From Haloglomus halophilum (GTDB lineage: Archaea; Halobacteriota; Halobacteria; Halobacteriales; Haloarculaceae), in NCBI RefSeq assembly GCF_024298885.1, contig NZ_CP101166.1, positions 124,001 to 188,000 on the forward strand: DNA of 64,000 bases. The letters run 5' to 3'. How positions within the stretch are numbered: position 1 is the stretch's first letter; every line of letters starts with the position of its first letter. Below the pieces are notes generated by a model, which ran no database searches, had not been told where the DNA came from, and saw only the letters and a list, made by a program, of their open reading frames with translations. This document shows, piece after piece, positions 18,452 through 27,700 of this stretch. The position numbers were made by a program, and so were the translations under genes.

Positions 18452-18964
18452 TCAGGGTGATGCCCGCCCACTGGCGTCCGCAACCTGCTGTCGGGCGCGC
18501 TCGTGGAGTCGCCGCTCGTGGATCGCCGTGGCCCAGTCGTTCAAGTCGGCGTACACCTCGTCGATATCACCGTCCGTCTCGAGCGCGTCGACCTCGCTCG
18601 GGTGGGTAGCGTCGTACCGTCGCTGGTACGTCTCGATCTGCTCGGTCAGGTCCGCGACACGATCTCGGAGTCCTTCCGGAGTGTGACTAGCTGCGAGGTC
18701 GTTCACCCGCCGCCACTCGAAGTACGCGTCGTTGCGCTCGTAGGTCACTGGCCGCCCGTCGTGGCGCGTAGCGACGCCGAGATCGGTGAACCAGCTCAGG
18801 TACTTGCGGGCAGTCTTCGGGTCGCAATCGGATTGCTCGGCGATCTCCGAGACGCTGGTCGGGTTCCGCGTCTGCAGCAACGTCCCGTAAATCCGCTGCT
18901 CGACATCCTCACCCTCGAACGGGTCCTCGAACGGAGGTGGGCCGTCCGTCTCCGGTTCGGTCAT
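18452..18964 (-). CDS. HTH regulator, probable antitoxin partner (DUF7342-like)
   Basis: This 170-residue acidic protein has a winged helix at about residues 25-75 with the recognition region SVSEIAEQSDCDPKTARKYL, followed by a long helical C-terminus that could dimerise or cap the partner. TARKYL is also found in the paralogue at 50.7 kb. It probably autoregulates the pair. A GTATAATTC-like stretch near 18985-19000 lies just upstream and could be its promoter. Confidence 0.75.
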   Translation of the reverse strand: MTEPETDGPPPFEDPFEGEDVEQRIYGTLLQTRNPTSVSEIAEQSDCDPKTARKYLSWFTDLGVATRHDGRPVTYERNDAYFEWRRVNDLAASHTPEGLRDRVADLTEQIETYQRRYDATHPSEVDALETDGDIDEVYADLNDWATAIHERRLHERARQQVADASGRASP

Positions 18965-19129
18965 ATCCTCCGCTATCGCCTGAATGGGTATAATTCTTTA
19001 CTCGAGGAATAATATACGCCATCTGGCGGATCGTTGCTGTATGCCCGGATTCGGAACCGCATCGACGACTTCGCGGACGAATGAGTCCGTCCCGACACCT
19101 TTGTAGCCCATCCCCGACGACACGGCGCC

Positions 19130-20116
19130 ATGCAGATTCTCGTGACGGGCGGCGCGGGCTTCATCGGTGGCCACCTCGCCGAGCGGTTCCTCGCCGAGGG
19201 CCACGACGTGACGGTCATCGACGAGATGCATCCCTACTACGACCTGGGCATCAAGGAGCGGACGCTGGAGGTCCACCGCGAGACCGCGGCCGACGCCGGC
19301 ACCGACTACGAGTTCGTGAAGGGCGACGTGCGCGACGCGGACCTCGTCGCGGACCTCGTCGGCGACGCCGACTACGTCTTCCACCAGGCCGGTCGTGCGG
19401 GCGTTCGCGACAGCGTGGCCGAGCCGCGTGTCTACGACGAGGTGAACGTCGACGGGACGCTCAACATCCTCGACGCGGCCCGCGCGAGCGACGTGGAGCG
19501 TATCGTCATGGCCTCCTCGTCGTCCGTGTACGGCGTTCCCGAGTACCTCCCGTACGACGAGGTCCACCCGACGACACCGGTATCGCCGTACGGCGCCTCC
19601 AAGCTCGCGGCCGAGCGCTACCTGTGTGCCTACAGCGAGGTGTACGACCTCCCGGCCGTCGCGCTGCGGTACTTCACCGTCTACGGCCCGCGGATGCGCC
19701 CGAACATGGCCATCACGAACTTCGTCTCGCGCTGTACGAACGGCGAGCCGCCGGTCATCTACGGCGACGGCACGCAGACGCGCGATTTCACCTACATCGA
19801 CGACGTGGTCGCGGCGAACCTGTCGCTGCTGGAGACGGACGCCGCCGACGGTGAAGCGGTCAACATCGGGTCGACGGACAACATCGAGATCCGCGAACTG
19901 GCGGCGGTCATCCGCGACGAGATCGACCCCTCGCTGGAGTTCGAGTTCGACGACCGCCACTCGGCCGACGCCGAGCACACGCACGCCGACGTGAGCAAGG
20001 CCGGCGAGTTGCTGGGCTACGAGCCGACCCACGACATCCGCGAGGGCGTCCGGAAGTTCGTCGACTGGTACCGGACGAATCGGGACTGGTACGAGCCGCT
20101 GGTCCGGGCGTCCTGA
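19130..20116 (+). CDS. NAD-dependent nucleotide-sugar epimerase
   Basis: The 328-residue extended SDR has GGAGFIGGHLAERF at the N-terminus, catalytic Ser-Tyr-Lys residues in ASSSSVYG and YGASKLAAE, and the sugar-binding segment GDGTQTRDFTYIDDVV. It resembles UDP-glucuronate or UDP-GlcNAc 4-epimerases, but the sugar is not settled. TTTGTAG lies about 26 bases before the ATG, suggesting a leaderless mRNA. It is followed by the sugar-phosphate transferase gene on the same strand, so it likely supplies that enzyme's substrate. Confidence 0.88.
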   Translation: MQILVTGGAGFIGGHLAERFLAEGHDVTVIDEMHPYYDLGIKERTLEVHRETAADAGTDYEFVKGDVRDADLVADLVGDADYVFHQAGRAGVRDSVAEPRVYDEVNVDGTLNILDAARASDVERIVMASSSSVYGVPEYLPYDEVHPTTPVSPYGASKLAAERYLCAYSEVYDLPAVALRYFTVYGPRMRPNMAITNFVSRCTNGEPPVIYGDGTQTRDFTYIDDVVAANLSLLETDAADGEAVNIGSTDNIEIRELAAVIRDEIDPSLEFEFDDRHSADAEHTHADVSKAGELLGYEPTHDIREGVRKFVDWYRTNRDWYEPLVRAS

Positions 20117-20189
20117 CCGTTTCAGCCCCGGACGAACGCGTCTGACACTCCCGTTGCACTTATCGGCCGTCGTGTCGGAGTCTCGGGTG

Positions 20190-21629
20190 ATGACATCCGG
20201 GTGGCGATACCGGATCGCCAGCGTCGGTGGTACCATCGGACTGGTGGTCACCGCCGTGGTCGCCGCGAATCACCCGGCCGTGCAGTCGCTACTCCGTTCG
20301 GTCCCGGTCATCGGCGGCCTCCCACTGGACCCGGCCGGCGGGATGGAGCTGGCGTTCGAGGCCGCGACGACCGTTCTCGTCGCGCTCGCCGTGCTCACCC
20401 CGCTGTTCAAGCCACGCCCACGGCGGATACTCGACACGGCGTCGCTGGCTGCCGAGCGGACGCTCCTCGCGACCGTGACGCTGGCGGCGGTGGGGTACTT
20501 CGACTACACCTACCGGCTCCCGCGCGCGACCCTGCTGTTCACGACGGCGTTCCTGCTGGCCACGCTCCCGGTCCTGTTCGTCACCATCCGACGCCGCCCA
20601 CGCGAGAAGGGTGGCCGGACCATCCTCGTGGGCGACGACCCCGTCGCGATGGCCGACATCCTGGACGTGATCGAGGGGACCGTCGTCGGATACGTCTCGC
20701 CACCCGGAACCACGCGCGAACTGGACGTGGCCACGGACCCGGGGGCACAGACCGCACTCGGCCTGACCGACGGCGGCGGCCGGATAGCCGAGCTCCCCTC
20801 GCTGGGCGGTCTCTCACGGCTCGGCGAGGTGCTCGTCGAGCACGACGTGGACACGGTCGCGCTGGCGTTCTCGGAGCCCGACCGCGCCGAGTTCTTCGGT
20901 GCGCTCGACACCTGCTTCGACCACGGCGTCGCCGCGAAGGTCCACCGCAAGCACGCCGATAGCGTGCTGACGAGCGGCTTCGGTCAGGATGAGCTGGTCG
21001 ACGTGGAGCTGGAACCCTGGGACCCACAGGACCACCTGCTGAAGCGGGCGTTCGACATCGTGTTCGCGGGCGTGGGGCTGCTGGTGCTGTCACCGGTGAT
21101 GCTCGGTATCGCGGCGGCGATCAAGCTGGAGGACGGCGGCAGCGTCCTCTACGAGCAGGAGCGGACGGCGGCATTCGGGGATACGTTCGACGTGTACAAG
21201 TTCCGCTCGATGCACGAGACCGACGCCGACGACACCGAGCCCGTCTCCGACGACGGCAACGACCGCATCACGCGCGTGGGGCGGTTCATCCGGCGGACCC
21301 ATCTAGACGAGACGCCACAGCTCTGGTCCATCCTCGTCGGCGACATGAGCGTCGTCGGGCCGCGCGCCGCGTGGACGGGCGAGGAGACCCACCTCGAAGC
21401 CGAGACCGAGGACTGGCGCAAGCGCTGGTTCGTCAAGCCCGGACTGACCGGGCTGGCGCAGATCAACGGCGCGACCAGTCTGGACCCGGAGGCGAAGCTC
21501 CGGTACGACGTGGAGTACATCCGCCGACAGAGCTTCTGGTTCGACCTGAAGATCGTCGTCCGGCAGGTGTGGATGGTGCTCATCGACCTCGTTCGGACGG
21601 TGGCCGGGCGTCCCCTGGAGGACGAGTAG
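20190..21629 (+). CDS. Membrane sugar-phosphate transferase (glycan-initiating, WbaP/EpsE type)
   Basis: The 479-residue protein has several N-terminal membrane helices, a Rossmann-like middle domain (about residues 155-275) and a C-terminal bacterial sugar-transferase domain. The latter has the expected landmarks: a re-entrant helix at RAFDIVFAGVGLLVLSP, YKFRSM, RRTHLDETPQLWSIL, MSVVGPRA and KPGLTGLAQINGA. It should transfer a sugar-1-phosphate from a nucleotide sugar to a polyprenyl phosphate, starting the glycan. The ATG was chosen because CACTTATCG sits about 29 bases upstream; an earlier in-frame codon lies before that box. Confidence 0.92.
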   Translation: MTSGWRYRIASVGGTIGLVVTAVVAANHPAVQSLLRSVPVIGGLPLDPAGGMELAFEAATTVLVALAVLTPLFKPRPRRILDTASLAAERTLLATVTLAAVGYFDYTYRLPRATLLFTTAFLLATLPVLFVTIRRRPREKGGRTILVGDDPVAMADILDVIEGTVVGYVSPPGTTRELDVATDPGAQTALGLTDGGGRIAELPSLGGLSRLGEVLVEHDVDTVALAFSEPDRAEFFGALDTCFDHGVAAKVHRKHADSVLTSGFGQDELVDVELEPWDPQDHLLKRAFDIVFAGVGLLVLSPVMLGIAAAIKLEDGGSVLYEQERTAAFGDTFDVYKFRSMHETDADDTEPVSDDGNDRITRVGRFIRRTHLDETPQLWSILVGDMSVVGPRAAWTGEETHLEAETEDWRKRWFVKPGLTGLAQINGATSLDPEAKLRYDVEYIRRQSFWFDLKIVVRQVWMVLIDLVRTVAGRPLEDE

Positions 21630-21685
21630 CGCCCCCTGTGACGACATCGGACCGTTGATGTGGCCGCCCTGGCGACCCTGGAGTG

Positions 21686-22786
21686 ATGCGTATCCTCCGC
21701 GTCGCACAGAAGGTCTACCCGGACGTGACGGGTGGGGGGCCGTACCACGTCCACGCGATGTCGCGCGACCAGGCGGCGATGGGCCACGACGTGACCGTCC
21801 TGACCGTCGGCGGCGGTGGTGGCGAGGAGGAACGGGACGGGTATCGGGTGGTTCGGCGCCCGGCGACGGTCTCGGCACTGGGGAACGACATCTCTGTGGG
21901 CGTAGCGCGCTACCTCCACCGATACGCCGACGAGTACGACGTGCTCCACGCGCACTCGCATCTGTACTTCTCGACCAACCTCGCGGCCGTCGCACGGCTG
22001 CTCGGTGGACCGCCACTGGCGATCACGAACCACGGCCTCTACTCCCAGACCGCCCCCGAGAGGGTGTTCGACGCGTACCTCCGGACGGCCGGGCGATGGA
22101 CGTTCGACCGGGGGGACGTGGTGTTCTGCTACACCGAGGAGGACCGCGAGCGCCTCCGTGGGTTCGGGGTCTCGACGCCAATCGAAGTCATCTCGAACGG
22201 CATCGACACGTCGCGGTTCACCCCCGAGGGCGACCCGAGCGAACGCGTCCCGGGCGGCGGGCCGGTGGTCCTGTTCGTGGGGCGACTGGTCGAGGGAAAG
22301 CGCCCAGGGGGCGCGGTCGCGGCGCTGGACCGGCTCCGGGAGACCCATCCCGACGCGCGGCTGGTCGTCTGCGGCGAGGGACCGCTGCGGGAGGAACTCG
22401 ACGCGGCTGTCGCCGAGCGTGATCTGGAGGACGCAGTCACCTTCCTCGGACACGTCTCGTACGACGAGATGCCTGCGGTGTACCGGGCTGTGGACGCGCT
22501 CGTGCTCCCGTCGCGGGCGGAGGGGCTCCCCCGGACCGTACTGGAGGCACTCGCCTCCGGCGTTCCGGCGGTCGTCAGCGATCTCGAACAGGTCGCGCCC
22601 GTCGTCGAGGGGGTCGGGCGGGCGGTTCCGGTGGGCGACATCGAGGGGTTCGCGGCCGCGTTGCGTGCCGTGCTCGCCGGCACCGACCGCGAGCCACGGA
22701 CAGCGGTCGTCGACGACCACGACTGGGCGAGTACGGTCGAGCGGACGACCGCCGCACTCGAACACATCGCCGACCGCAACGGCTAA
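21686..22786 (+). CDS. Glycosyltransferase family 4
   Basis: The 366-residue enzyme has the GT4 GT-B architecture: an acceptor domain beginning MRILRVAQKVYP with GGGPYHVHAM, and a donor-binding domain with VGRLVEGKRP, LVVCGEGPL and the E-x7-E motif SRAEGLPRTVLEALASG. It adds a sugar to a lipid-linked or protein-linked glycan using a nucleotide sugar. The gene follows the sugar-phosphate transferase with a 56-base gap. The ATG was preferred to the GTG codon directly before it. Confidence 0.9.
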   Translation: MRILRVAQKVYPDVTGGGPYHVHAMSRDQAAMGHDVTVLTVGGGGGEEERDGYRVVRRPATVSALGNDISVGVARYLHRYADEYDVLHAHSHLYFSTNLAAVARLLGGPPLAITNHGLYSQTAPERVFDAYLRTAGRWTFDRGDVVFCYTEEDRERLRGFGVSTPIEVISNGIDTSRFTPEGDPSERVPGGGPVVLFVGRLVEGKRPGGAVAALDRLRETHPDARLVVCGEGPLREELDAAVAERDLEDAVTFLGHVSYDEMPAVYRAVDALVLPSRAEGLPRTVLEALASGVPAVVSDLEQVAPVVEGVGRAVPVGDIEGFAAALRAVLAGTDREPRTAVVDDHDWASTVERTTAALEHIADRNG

Positions 22787-22811
22787 CGGCATCGGCACCC
22801 GTCGGCTGGGT

Positions 22812-23120
22812 ATGGACCTGCGGGAGGCGGTTCGGGGGTCGACACTCTATCGGGCAGTCGTGACGCTCCGCCGGTGGAGCGAGCACAGCGTCGCGGTCTC
22901 GCTCGCCACCGACGAACGCGTCCAGCAGGCCGTCGTCGGAGCCGTCCTGCTCGTGAGCGTCGTCTCGGTGCTGCGGTCGAACATGAACGCGGCCGTGAAG
23001 TTCCTCAGTTTCGTCGCGCTGTTCGCCGTGACCGCGGCACTGGTGTGGTCGGTCGCCGACCCGTTCGGGCGTAGGAGTGTAGTGAGTCGGGAAACGGGAC
23101 CTGATTATCCTAGGGAATAG
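22812..23120 (+). CDS. Small membrane protein of the glycan locus
   Basis: The 102-residue protein has a basic cytoplasmic N-terminus and two predicted membrane helices (QAVVGAVLLVSVVSVL and VKFLSFVALFAVTAALVWSV) separated by a short loop with SNMNAA. It begins 25 bases after the GT4 gene and is probably co-transcribed. I do not recognise the family. A role in anchoring or scaffolding glycan enzymes is only an inference from position. Confidence 0.7.
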   Translation: MDLREAVRGSTLYRAVVTLRRWSEHSVAVSLATDERVQQAVVGAVLLVSVVSVLRSNMNAAVKFLSFVALFAVTAALVWSVADPFGRRSVVSRETGPDYPRE

Positions 23121-23189
23121 CGCTGGCCTCCGTCTACGACTCGGCCAGAAGCTGGTGAGTAATCAGCTATGACGAGTAGTCAAAGAGCA

Positions 23190-24353
23190 TCAGAGATTTG
23201 CCTTCTGGAGATACTCCCGAGCACCCGGGTATTTGTCTGCCGCCCACTTCCGAAACCTGGGAACGAACATCGCTGAGAGGCCGATGAATATCGGTCCGTA
23301 CGGTGCACGGTATCGCCAGTCGAAGTCCCAGAAAGTCGCTGCGATGAGCGCAGTCATCGCTACTGCCGGCCAGCCCCACGTCATGAGTCGTTCCGTGTCT
23401 TTGCCCTTGATTAGTCTCACGAGTGCCATTATCGAGAGGAGCATGGGTGGAACAAGGACGGTGAGATTGATTACCTTATGCAGCCCCGAGAAGCGCCCAA
23501 CGAATGGAAGGAACAAGAGGCCTGTCTTGAGAACCCCCATTATGATCAGTTCGAGGGGATTCCGCAGGATGAATTGGAAGACGGTTGAGGCGGGCGTGTG
23601 TACATACTCATAGGAGAAGGTAGGGTCGTCCAGCACCAGTACGCCGTTCCGCCAAACGCCGAGTAACTGGGCGGAGAACTCGTCACGTGAGCTAAGAGTG
23701 ATATACGTTACCACTACAACGACGGCGGATCCGATACCCGTGAGTGGATACCCGAACACTCTGACGGACTCTTCACCGAGAGAGACCCACAGTAGCCAGC
23801 CGACCGCCACCAGCAACCCCACGGGGCGAGTGAAACCGATGGCGATAGCGGCCCCCACGACCAGTATCCGATCGTAGAGCGTCGGGTTCTCGGCTGTCCG
23901 GTATCGGGTGAGGCTCCACAGACCGACAGTCAACACGAAGATGAAGGATACGTCGGTCAGTATCCAGTTGACCCACTGGAATGTCGGCCAAAATCCGGCA
24001 AATACGATGCCAGCTACGAGCCCAGCGAGTTCGGAGTCCCACTCCCGTCTACAGGTGTCGTAGAGGAGCACTGTCGAAGCCGATGAAAGAAGCACCTGAT
24101 ACGCGACGAATCCGGAGTAGCCGAGGCCAGCACCTTCGACGATAAGACACATCGGCAGCGTCGCGCCGGCGTACTCGATGCCAGCTATCGCTTCGATGCC
24201 GAAGATGCCAGCAGGATTTCCGAGCCAATACTGACACGACGAGAGGAAGTTCGCCGTGTCAGGGCCGATAGTAATACCATCGTATACGACCCAAGCTGTC
24301 CTAAGAGCTGCAGAGATAAGGAGAAGCGAAAGGTAGCGAAGATGCCGTCTCAC
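23190..24353 (-). CDS. Multi-pass membrane glycosyltransferase-like protein (GT-C type)
   Basis: The 387-residue protein is almost entirely hydrophobic with about nine to ten membrane helices. An early loop (YDGITIGPDTANF) may hold the acidic residues typical of GT-C enzymes that use dolichyl-phosphate sugars. The charged loop DFDWRYRAPYGP near residue 360 resembles the region ending many GT39/ArnT-like proteins. The codon choice is somewhat less GC-biased than the flanking genes, a hint of a different origin. The exact family is uncertain. Confidence 0.65.
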   Translation of the reverse strand: MRRHLRYLSLLLISAALRTAWVVYDGITIGPDTANFLSSCQYWLGNPAGIFGIEAIAGIEYAGATLPMCLIVEGAGLGYSGFVAYQVLLSSASTVLLYDTCRREWDSELAGLVAGIVFAGFWPTFQWVNWILTDVSFIFVLTVGLWSLTRYRTAENPTLYDRILVVGAAIAIGFTRPVGLLVAVGWLLWVSLGEESVRVFGYPLTGIGSAVVVVVTYITLSSRDEFSAQLLGVWRNGVLVLDDPTFSYEYVHTPASTVFQFILRNPLELIIMGVLKTGLLFLPFVGRFSGLHKVINLTVLVPPMLLSIMALVRLIKGKDTERLMTWGWPAVAMTALIAATFWDFDWRYRAPYGPIFIGLSAMFVPRFRKWAADKYPGAREYLQKANL

Positions 24354-24415
24354 AGTGCTGATGCGTTCGAGGGAGGGTGATTAATTTACCTATCCGCAGG
24401 CCGAACGGCGGGTCG

Positions 24416-25621
24416 CTATCGGCGGATTGTCTGTTTCGAAACCGACCCGCTGGAACCGGAGTCCAGCCCCAGTAGTATCGTCGCCCACCGCTCGAGCGTC
24501 GGAGCCCCGAGGACACACAGCAGGAAGGTGAACGGGATACGGTGGCGGGCTGTCGTCCCGAAGTTGGCGTCGACCAGCCCGTAGCCGACCACGCCGAGGA
24601 CGTACGTCGTGAGCATCAGAACGAGGACGGCGAGGTCGCGTTCACATTCACGGACCGACCGGTAGGCCGTGACCGTGAGCGTCACGAGGACGGGGAGCAG
24701 CAGGACCGAGACCAGGTCGAACGCCGACGTGACGTGGAGCGGGAACGGGGCGTACTGGAAGTAGAGCGCCCGGGCGGGTGCGGCGAGGACGACATCGAGG
24801 CCCGTCTCGTAGCTGAAGCCGTCGAGGTAGGTCGCGCCGCCGACGGACCGTCGTTGCAGGCGCTCCGTGAACGGCGCGACGGGAAGCCTCCGGATGAGGA
24901 GCGGAAGGGCGGCGACTGCCGGAAGCGCCGCGAGGGCCACGAGTCCGCGGAGCGTCACCGGACGCTCGGCCGTCGCATCGATGGCCCTCACCAAGCCACC
25001 GGCCGCCCCACCGAGCAGGAGAACCGCTGCCAGCTCTGGCCGGAGGAGACTCAGCGCACCCCACAGCGGAACCCCGAGGACTGCCGGCCACGTCTCTCCG
25101 TCGTAGGCCCGTGCGACCGCAGCGAGCAGGCTGAAGAACAGGAGTACACCGAGCGCGTCCCGCATCGGAACCGTCAGGAAGACGAACGGGAGCGGGAGGA
25201 ACAGGACGGTCACGACGAGGCCACGGGCTGTCGACAGGTTGGGGTAGAGCCGCCGTGCGAGGTCTGCCGCCGGGAGCGCGACCAGTACGGCACAGAGGCC
25301 GTTGAACACCGCAACGACGGTCGGGTCGGTGCCGAAGACGCTGTAGAGAACCGCCTGCGCCCCGGAGAAGGAGTTGATGGTCGGGTTCGTCGAGGGAAGC
25401 TCCCCGTTCAGGATGAGCACCGCCCGGTGGTGGAACCGAGCGATGTCCCAGGCGTACGGGAGCCGCGGAAGGACGAGGGCACCGAACGCGACGTGTCCGA
25501 GGAGTGCGACGGTCCCGGCGCCCGCATACCAGCGGTTCCCGACCCGCCGGGCGGTGGCGAGGAAGACTGCGAGGATCGCGGCCGTCGCCGCGAGGACCGA
25601 GAGCGTCTCCTGGGGCAGCAT
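24416..25621 (-). CDS. Multi-pass membrane protein, GT-C/ArnT-like
   Basis: The 401-residue protein has roughly ten membrane helices and a first extracytoplasmic loop with PYAWDIARFHHRA, followed by PTINSFSGAQAVLYSVFG. Conserved acidic and aromatic residues of this kind are found in GT-C glycosyltransferases and polysaccharide polymerases. The C-terminus carries GTTARHRIPFTFLL, comparable to the RHR-containing region of such proteins. It could be a polyprenyl-phosphate-sugar transferase or a polymerase; sequence alone does not decide. Confidence 0.65.
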   Translation of the reverse strand: MLPQETLSVLAATAAILAVFLATARRVGNRWYAGAGTVALLGHVAFGALVLPRLPYAWDIARFHHRAVLILNGELPSTNPTINSFSGAQAVLYSVFGTDPTVVAVFNGLCAVLVALPAADLARRLYPNLSTARGLVVTVLFLPLPFVFLTVPMRDALGVLLFFSLLAAVARAYDGETWPAVLGVPLWGALSLLRPELAAVLLLGGAAGGLVRAIDATAERPVTLRGLVALAALPAVAALPLLIRRLPVAPFTERLQRRSVGGATYLDGFSYETGLDVVLAAPARALYFQYAPFPLHVTSAFDLVSVLLLPVLVTLTVTAYRSVRECERDLAVLVLMLTTYVLGVVGYGLVDANFGTTARHRIPFTFLLCVLGAPTLERWATILLGLDSGSSGSVSKQTIRR

Positions 25622-25676
25622 CTATCCGACCGGCGTCACCACAGGGCGATATATCCGACGGTCGCCGGACGAATCG

Positions 25677-27596
25677 TCAGCCATCGAGGCAGAGCGGGAC
25701 CCCCCGGTTGCGGAGCCGGCGCTCCCAGCGACCGTAGACGTAGACGCTCCAGAGGAACTTCGCGTGGTCGGCCCGGCCCGAACGGTGGGCATCGAAGACC
25801 TCGCGTACCGTCTGTCGGTCGAGGAACGGCGCCTGGATGGACTCGAGAGCCTCGTGGAAATCGTCTGCGAGCGGGCCCGTCAACCACTCGCCGATGGGCA
25901 TGTCGAAGCCCTGTTTCCCGCGCTGCTGGATACGTTTCGGGAGCACGTCGTCGAACGCGCGCCGGAGCACGCGCTTCTGCTCGCGGGCATCGATCTTGTG
26001 ACTCGTCGGGAGCGAGAGTGCGTACTCGACGACCTCCCTGTCCAGGAACGGCACCCGGACCTCCAGCGAGGAGTACATCCCCGCGAGGTCGACCTTGTGG
26101 AGCATCTGGTTCGGGAGGCCGAAGCGGGTGTCGACCGCGAGCATCCGGTTGAACTCGTCGCCCTCGGGCAGCATCCGATGGGCGTCACGATGGGCGTCCT
26201 CGAGGGCGTCCCCAGCACGGCGTTCCGGGTCGAGCGGTGCAACTGCGCGGGCCGCGTCTTCGTCGGGGAGCCGGAGCCACGCCAGGTGGCGGGCGACCGG
26301 GTCCGGCTCTGAGCCGCGCCGGAACTTCCGGGCCTGCCGGCCGAGTTCGCCGACCCTGGTCGTCCGGTCGACCGGAGCCGCGCCGAGCAGCCGGTCGACC
26401 GCGCCCCGGACTGGTCCGGGCAACGCGCGGTAGTACGTCGAAAGGTGCTCGCCGCGGTACTTGCTGTAGCCGGCGAACAGTTCGTCCGCACCGTCGCCCG
26501 AGAGCGCGACGGTCACGTCGCGTGCGGTCTCGCGGGCGACCACGCTCGTCGGGATGAGCGATGGGTCCGCGAATGGCTCGCCGAGGCGGTCGAGCACGTC
26601 GGGAATCGTCTCCCGAACATCGTCGGGCGTGACCGTGTACTCGTGGTGGTCGGTGCCGTGGTAGTCGGCGACCTCGCGAGCCGCCCAGGACTCGTCGAAG
26701 CGGGCCTCGTCGAAGCCCACCGTGAACGTCCGGACCGGCTCGTCCATGAGGTCGGCCATCGTCGCCACGACGATGCTGGAGTCGAGCCCCCCCGAGAGGA
26801 AGGCGCCGAGCGGCACGTCGCTCATCAGTCGCCGTTCCACGGCGCGCTCGACGCGCGCTCGGAGTTCGGTTGCCGCCGTGCCCAGCGAGGGGTCCTGGGA
26901 CTCGATGGTCGGCTGGTAGTAGCGTCTGCGGTCGACCGAGAGCGAGCCCCCGTCGCGCCTGCCGTCCTCGTACTCGATGAGGGCGAGTTCACCGGGACGG
27001 AGCTTGCTGACGTTCTGGAACGCCGTCCGTGGCGCCGGGGCGAAGCCGAGACAGAAGTAGGTCCCGAGCGCCGCGTGGTCGAGGCCGCCGAGGTCGATGT
27101 CGGGCTCGAAGAGGGCCGGGAGTTCGGAGGCGAACGCGACCCGCTCGCCGTCGCGGGCGAGCACGAGCGGCTTGATGCCCATCCGGTCGCGAGCGAGGAC
27201 GAGCCGGTCGCGGTCGGCGTCCCAGAGCGCGAACGCGAACATTCCGTCGAGTCGCTCGACGAATCCCGGCCCGTGCTCCTCGTACAGATGGACCAGGACC
27301 TCCGTGTCGGCGTCCGTGCGGAAGGTGTGGCTGGTCGAGAGTTCATCGCGGAGGTCGCGATGGTTGTAGATCTCGCCATTGAAGACGACGCAGACGGAGC
27401 GGTCCTCGTTGAACATCGGCTGCTGGCCGGATTCGAGGTCGATGATGGAGAGGCGACGATGGGCGAGGGCGACCGGCTCGTCGACGTGGATGCCGGCGTC
27501 GTCCGGGCCCCGGTGGGCCAGGCAGTCGTTCATCCGCTGGAGGGTGTCCTCGTCGGGGAGCGTGGACGGGTCGAGGACGCCAGCGATACCGCACAT
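25677..27596 (-). CDS. asnB: Asparagine synthase (glutamine-hydrolysing), copy 1
   Basis: The 639-residue protein has a class II glutaminase domain with the nucleophile as Cys2 (MCGIAGVLD) and NGEIYNH, and a synthetase domain with the ATP-pyrophosphatase loop FLSGGLDSSIVV. It should use glutamine ammonia to amidate an ATP-activated carboxylate. In glycan loci such AsnB homologues often amidate sugar acids, so free asparagine may not be the product here. The start was placed at the MCG Met because Cys2 must be exposed after removal of Met. It is divergent from the GT4 gene, with a 104-base shared promoter region. Confidence 0.92.
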   Translation of the reverse strand: MCGIAGVLDPSTLPDEDTLQRMNDCLAHRGPDDAGIHVDEPVALAHRRLSIIDLESGQQPMFNEDRSVCVVFNGEIYNHRDLRDELSTSHTFRTDADTEVLVHLYEEHGPGFVERLDGMFAFALWDADRDRLVLARDRMGIKPLVLARDGERVAFASELPALFEPDIDLGGLDHAALGTYFCLGFAPAPRTAFQNVSKLRPGELALIEYEDGRRDGGSLSVDRRRYYQPTIESQDPSLGTAATELRARVERAVERRLMSDVPLGAFLSGGLDSSIVVATMADLMDEPVRTFTVGFDEARFDESWAAREVADYHGTDHHEYTVTPDDVRETIPDVLDRLGEPFADPSLIPTSVVARETARDVTVALSGDGADELFAGYSKYRGEHLSTYYRALPGPVRGAVDRLLGAAPVDRTTRVGELGRQARKFRRGSEPDPVARHLAWLRLPDEDAARAVAPLDPERRAGDALEDAHRDAHRMLPEGDEFNRMLAVDTRFGLPNQMLHKVDLAGMYSSLEVRVPFLDREVVEYALSLPTSHKIDAREQKRVLRRAFDDVLPKRIQQRGKQGFDMPIGEWLTGPLADDFHEALESIQAPFLDRQTVREVFDAHRSGRADHAKFLWSVYVYGRWERRLRNRGVPLCLDG

Positions 27597-27700
27597 GGGT
27601 CCTCGGAAGTCGGGGGTGCGGGAGAAGGTTTCTGTCTCGCCGTCGACGGCATGGCAGCGACTCCGAAGGCCTTTGCCCGGGGCTCGACACTGGTCCATCG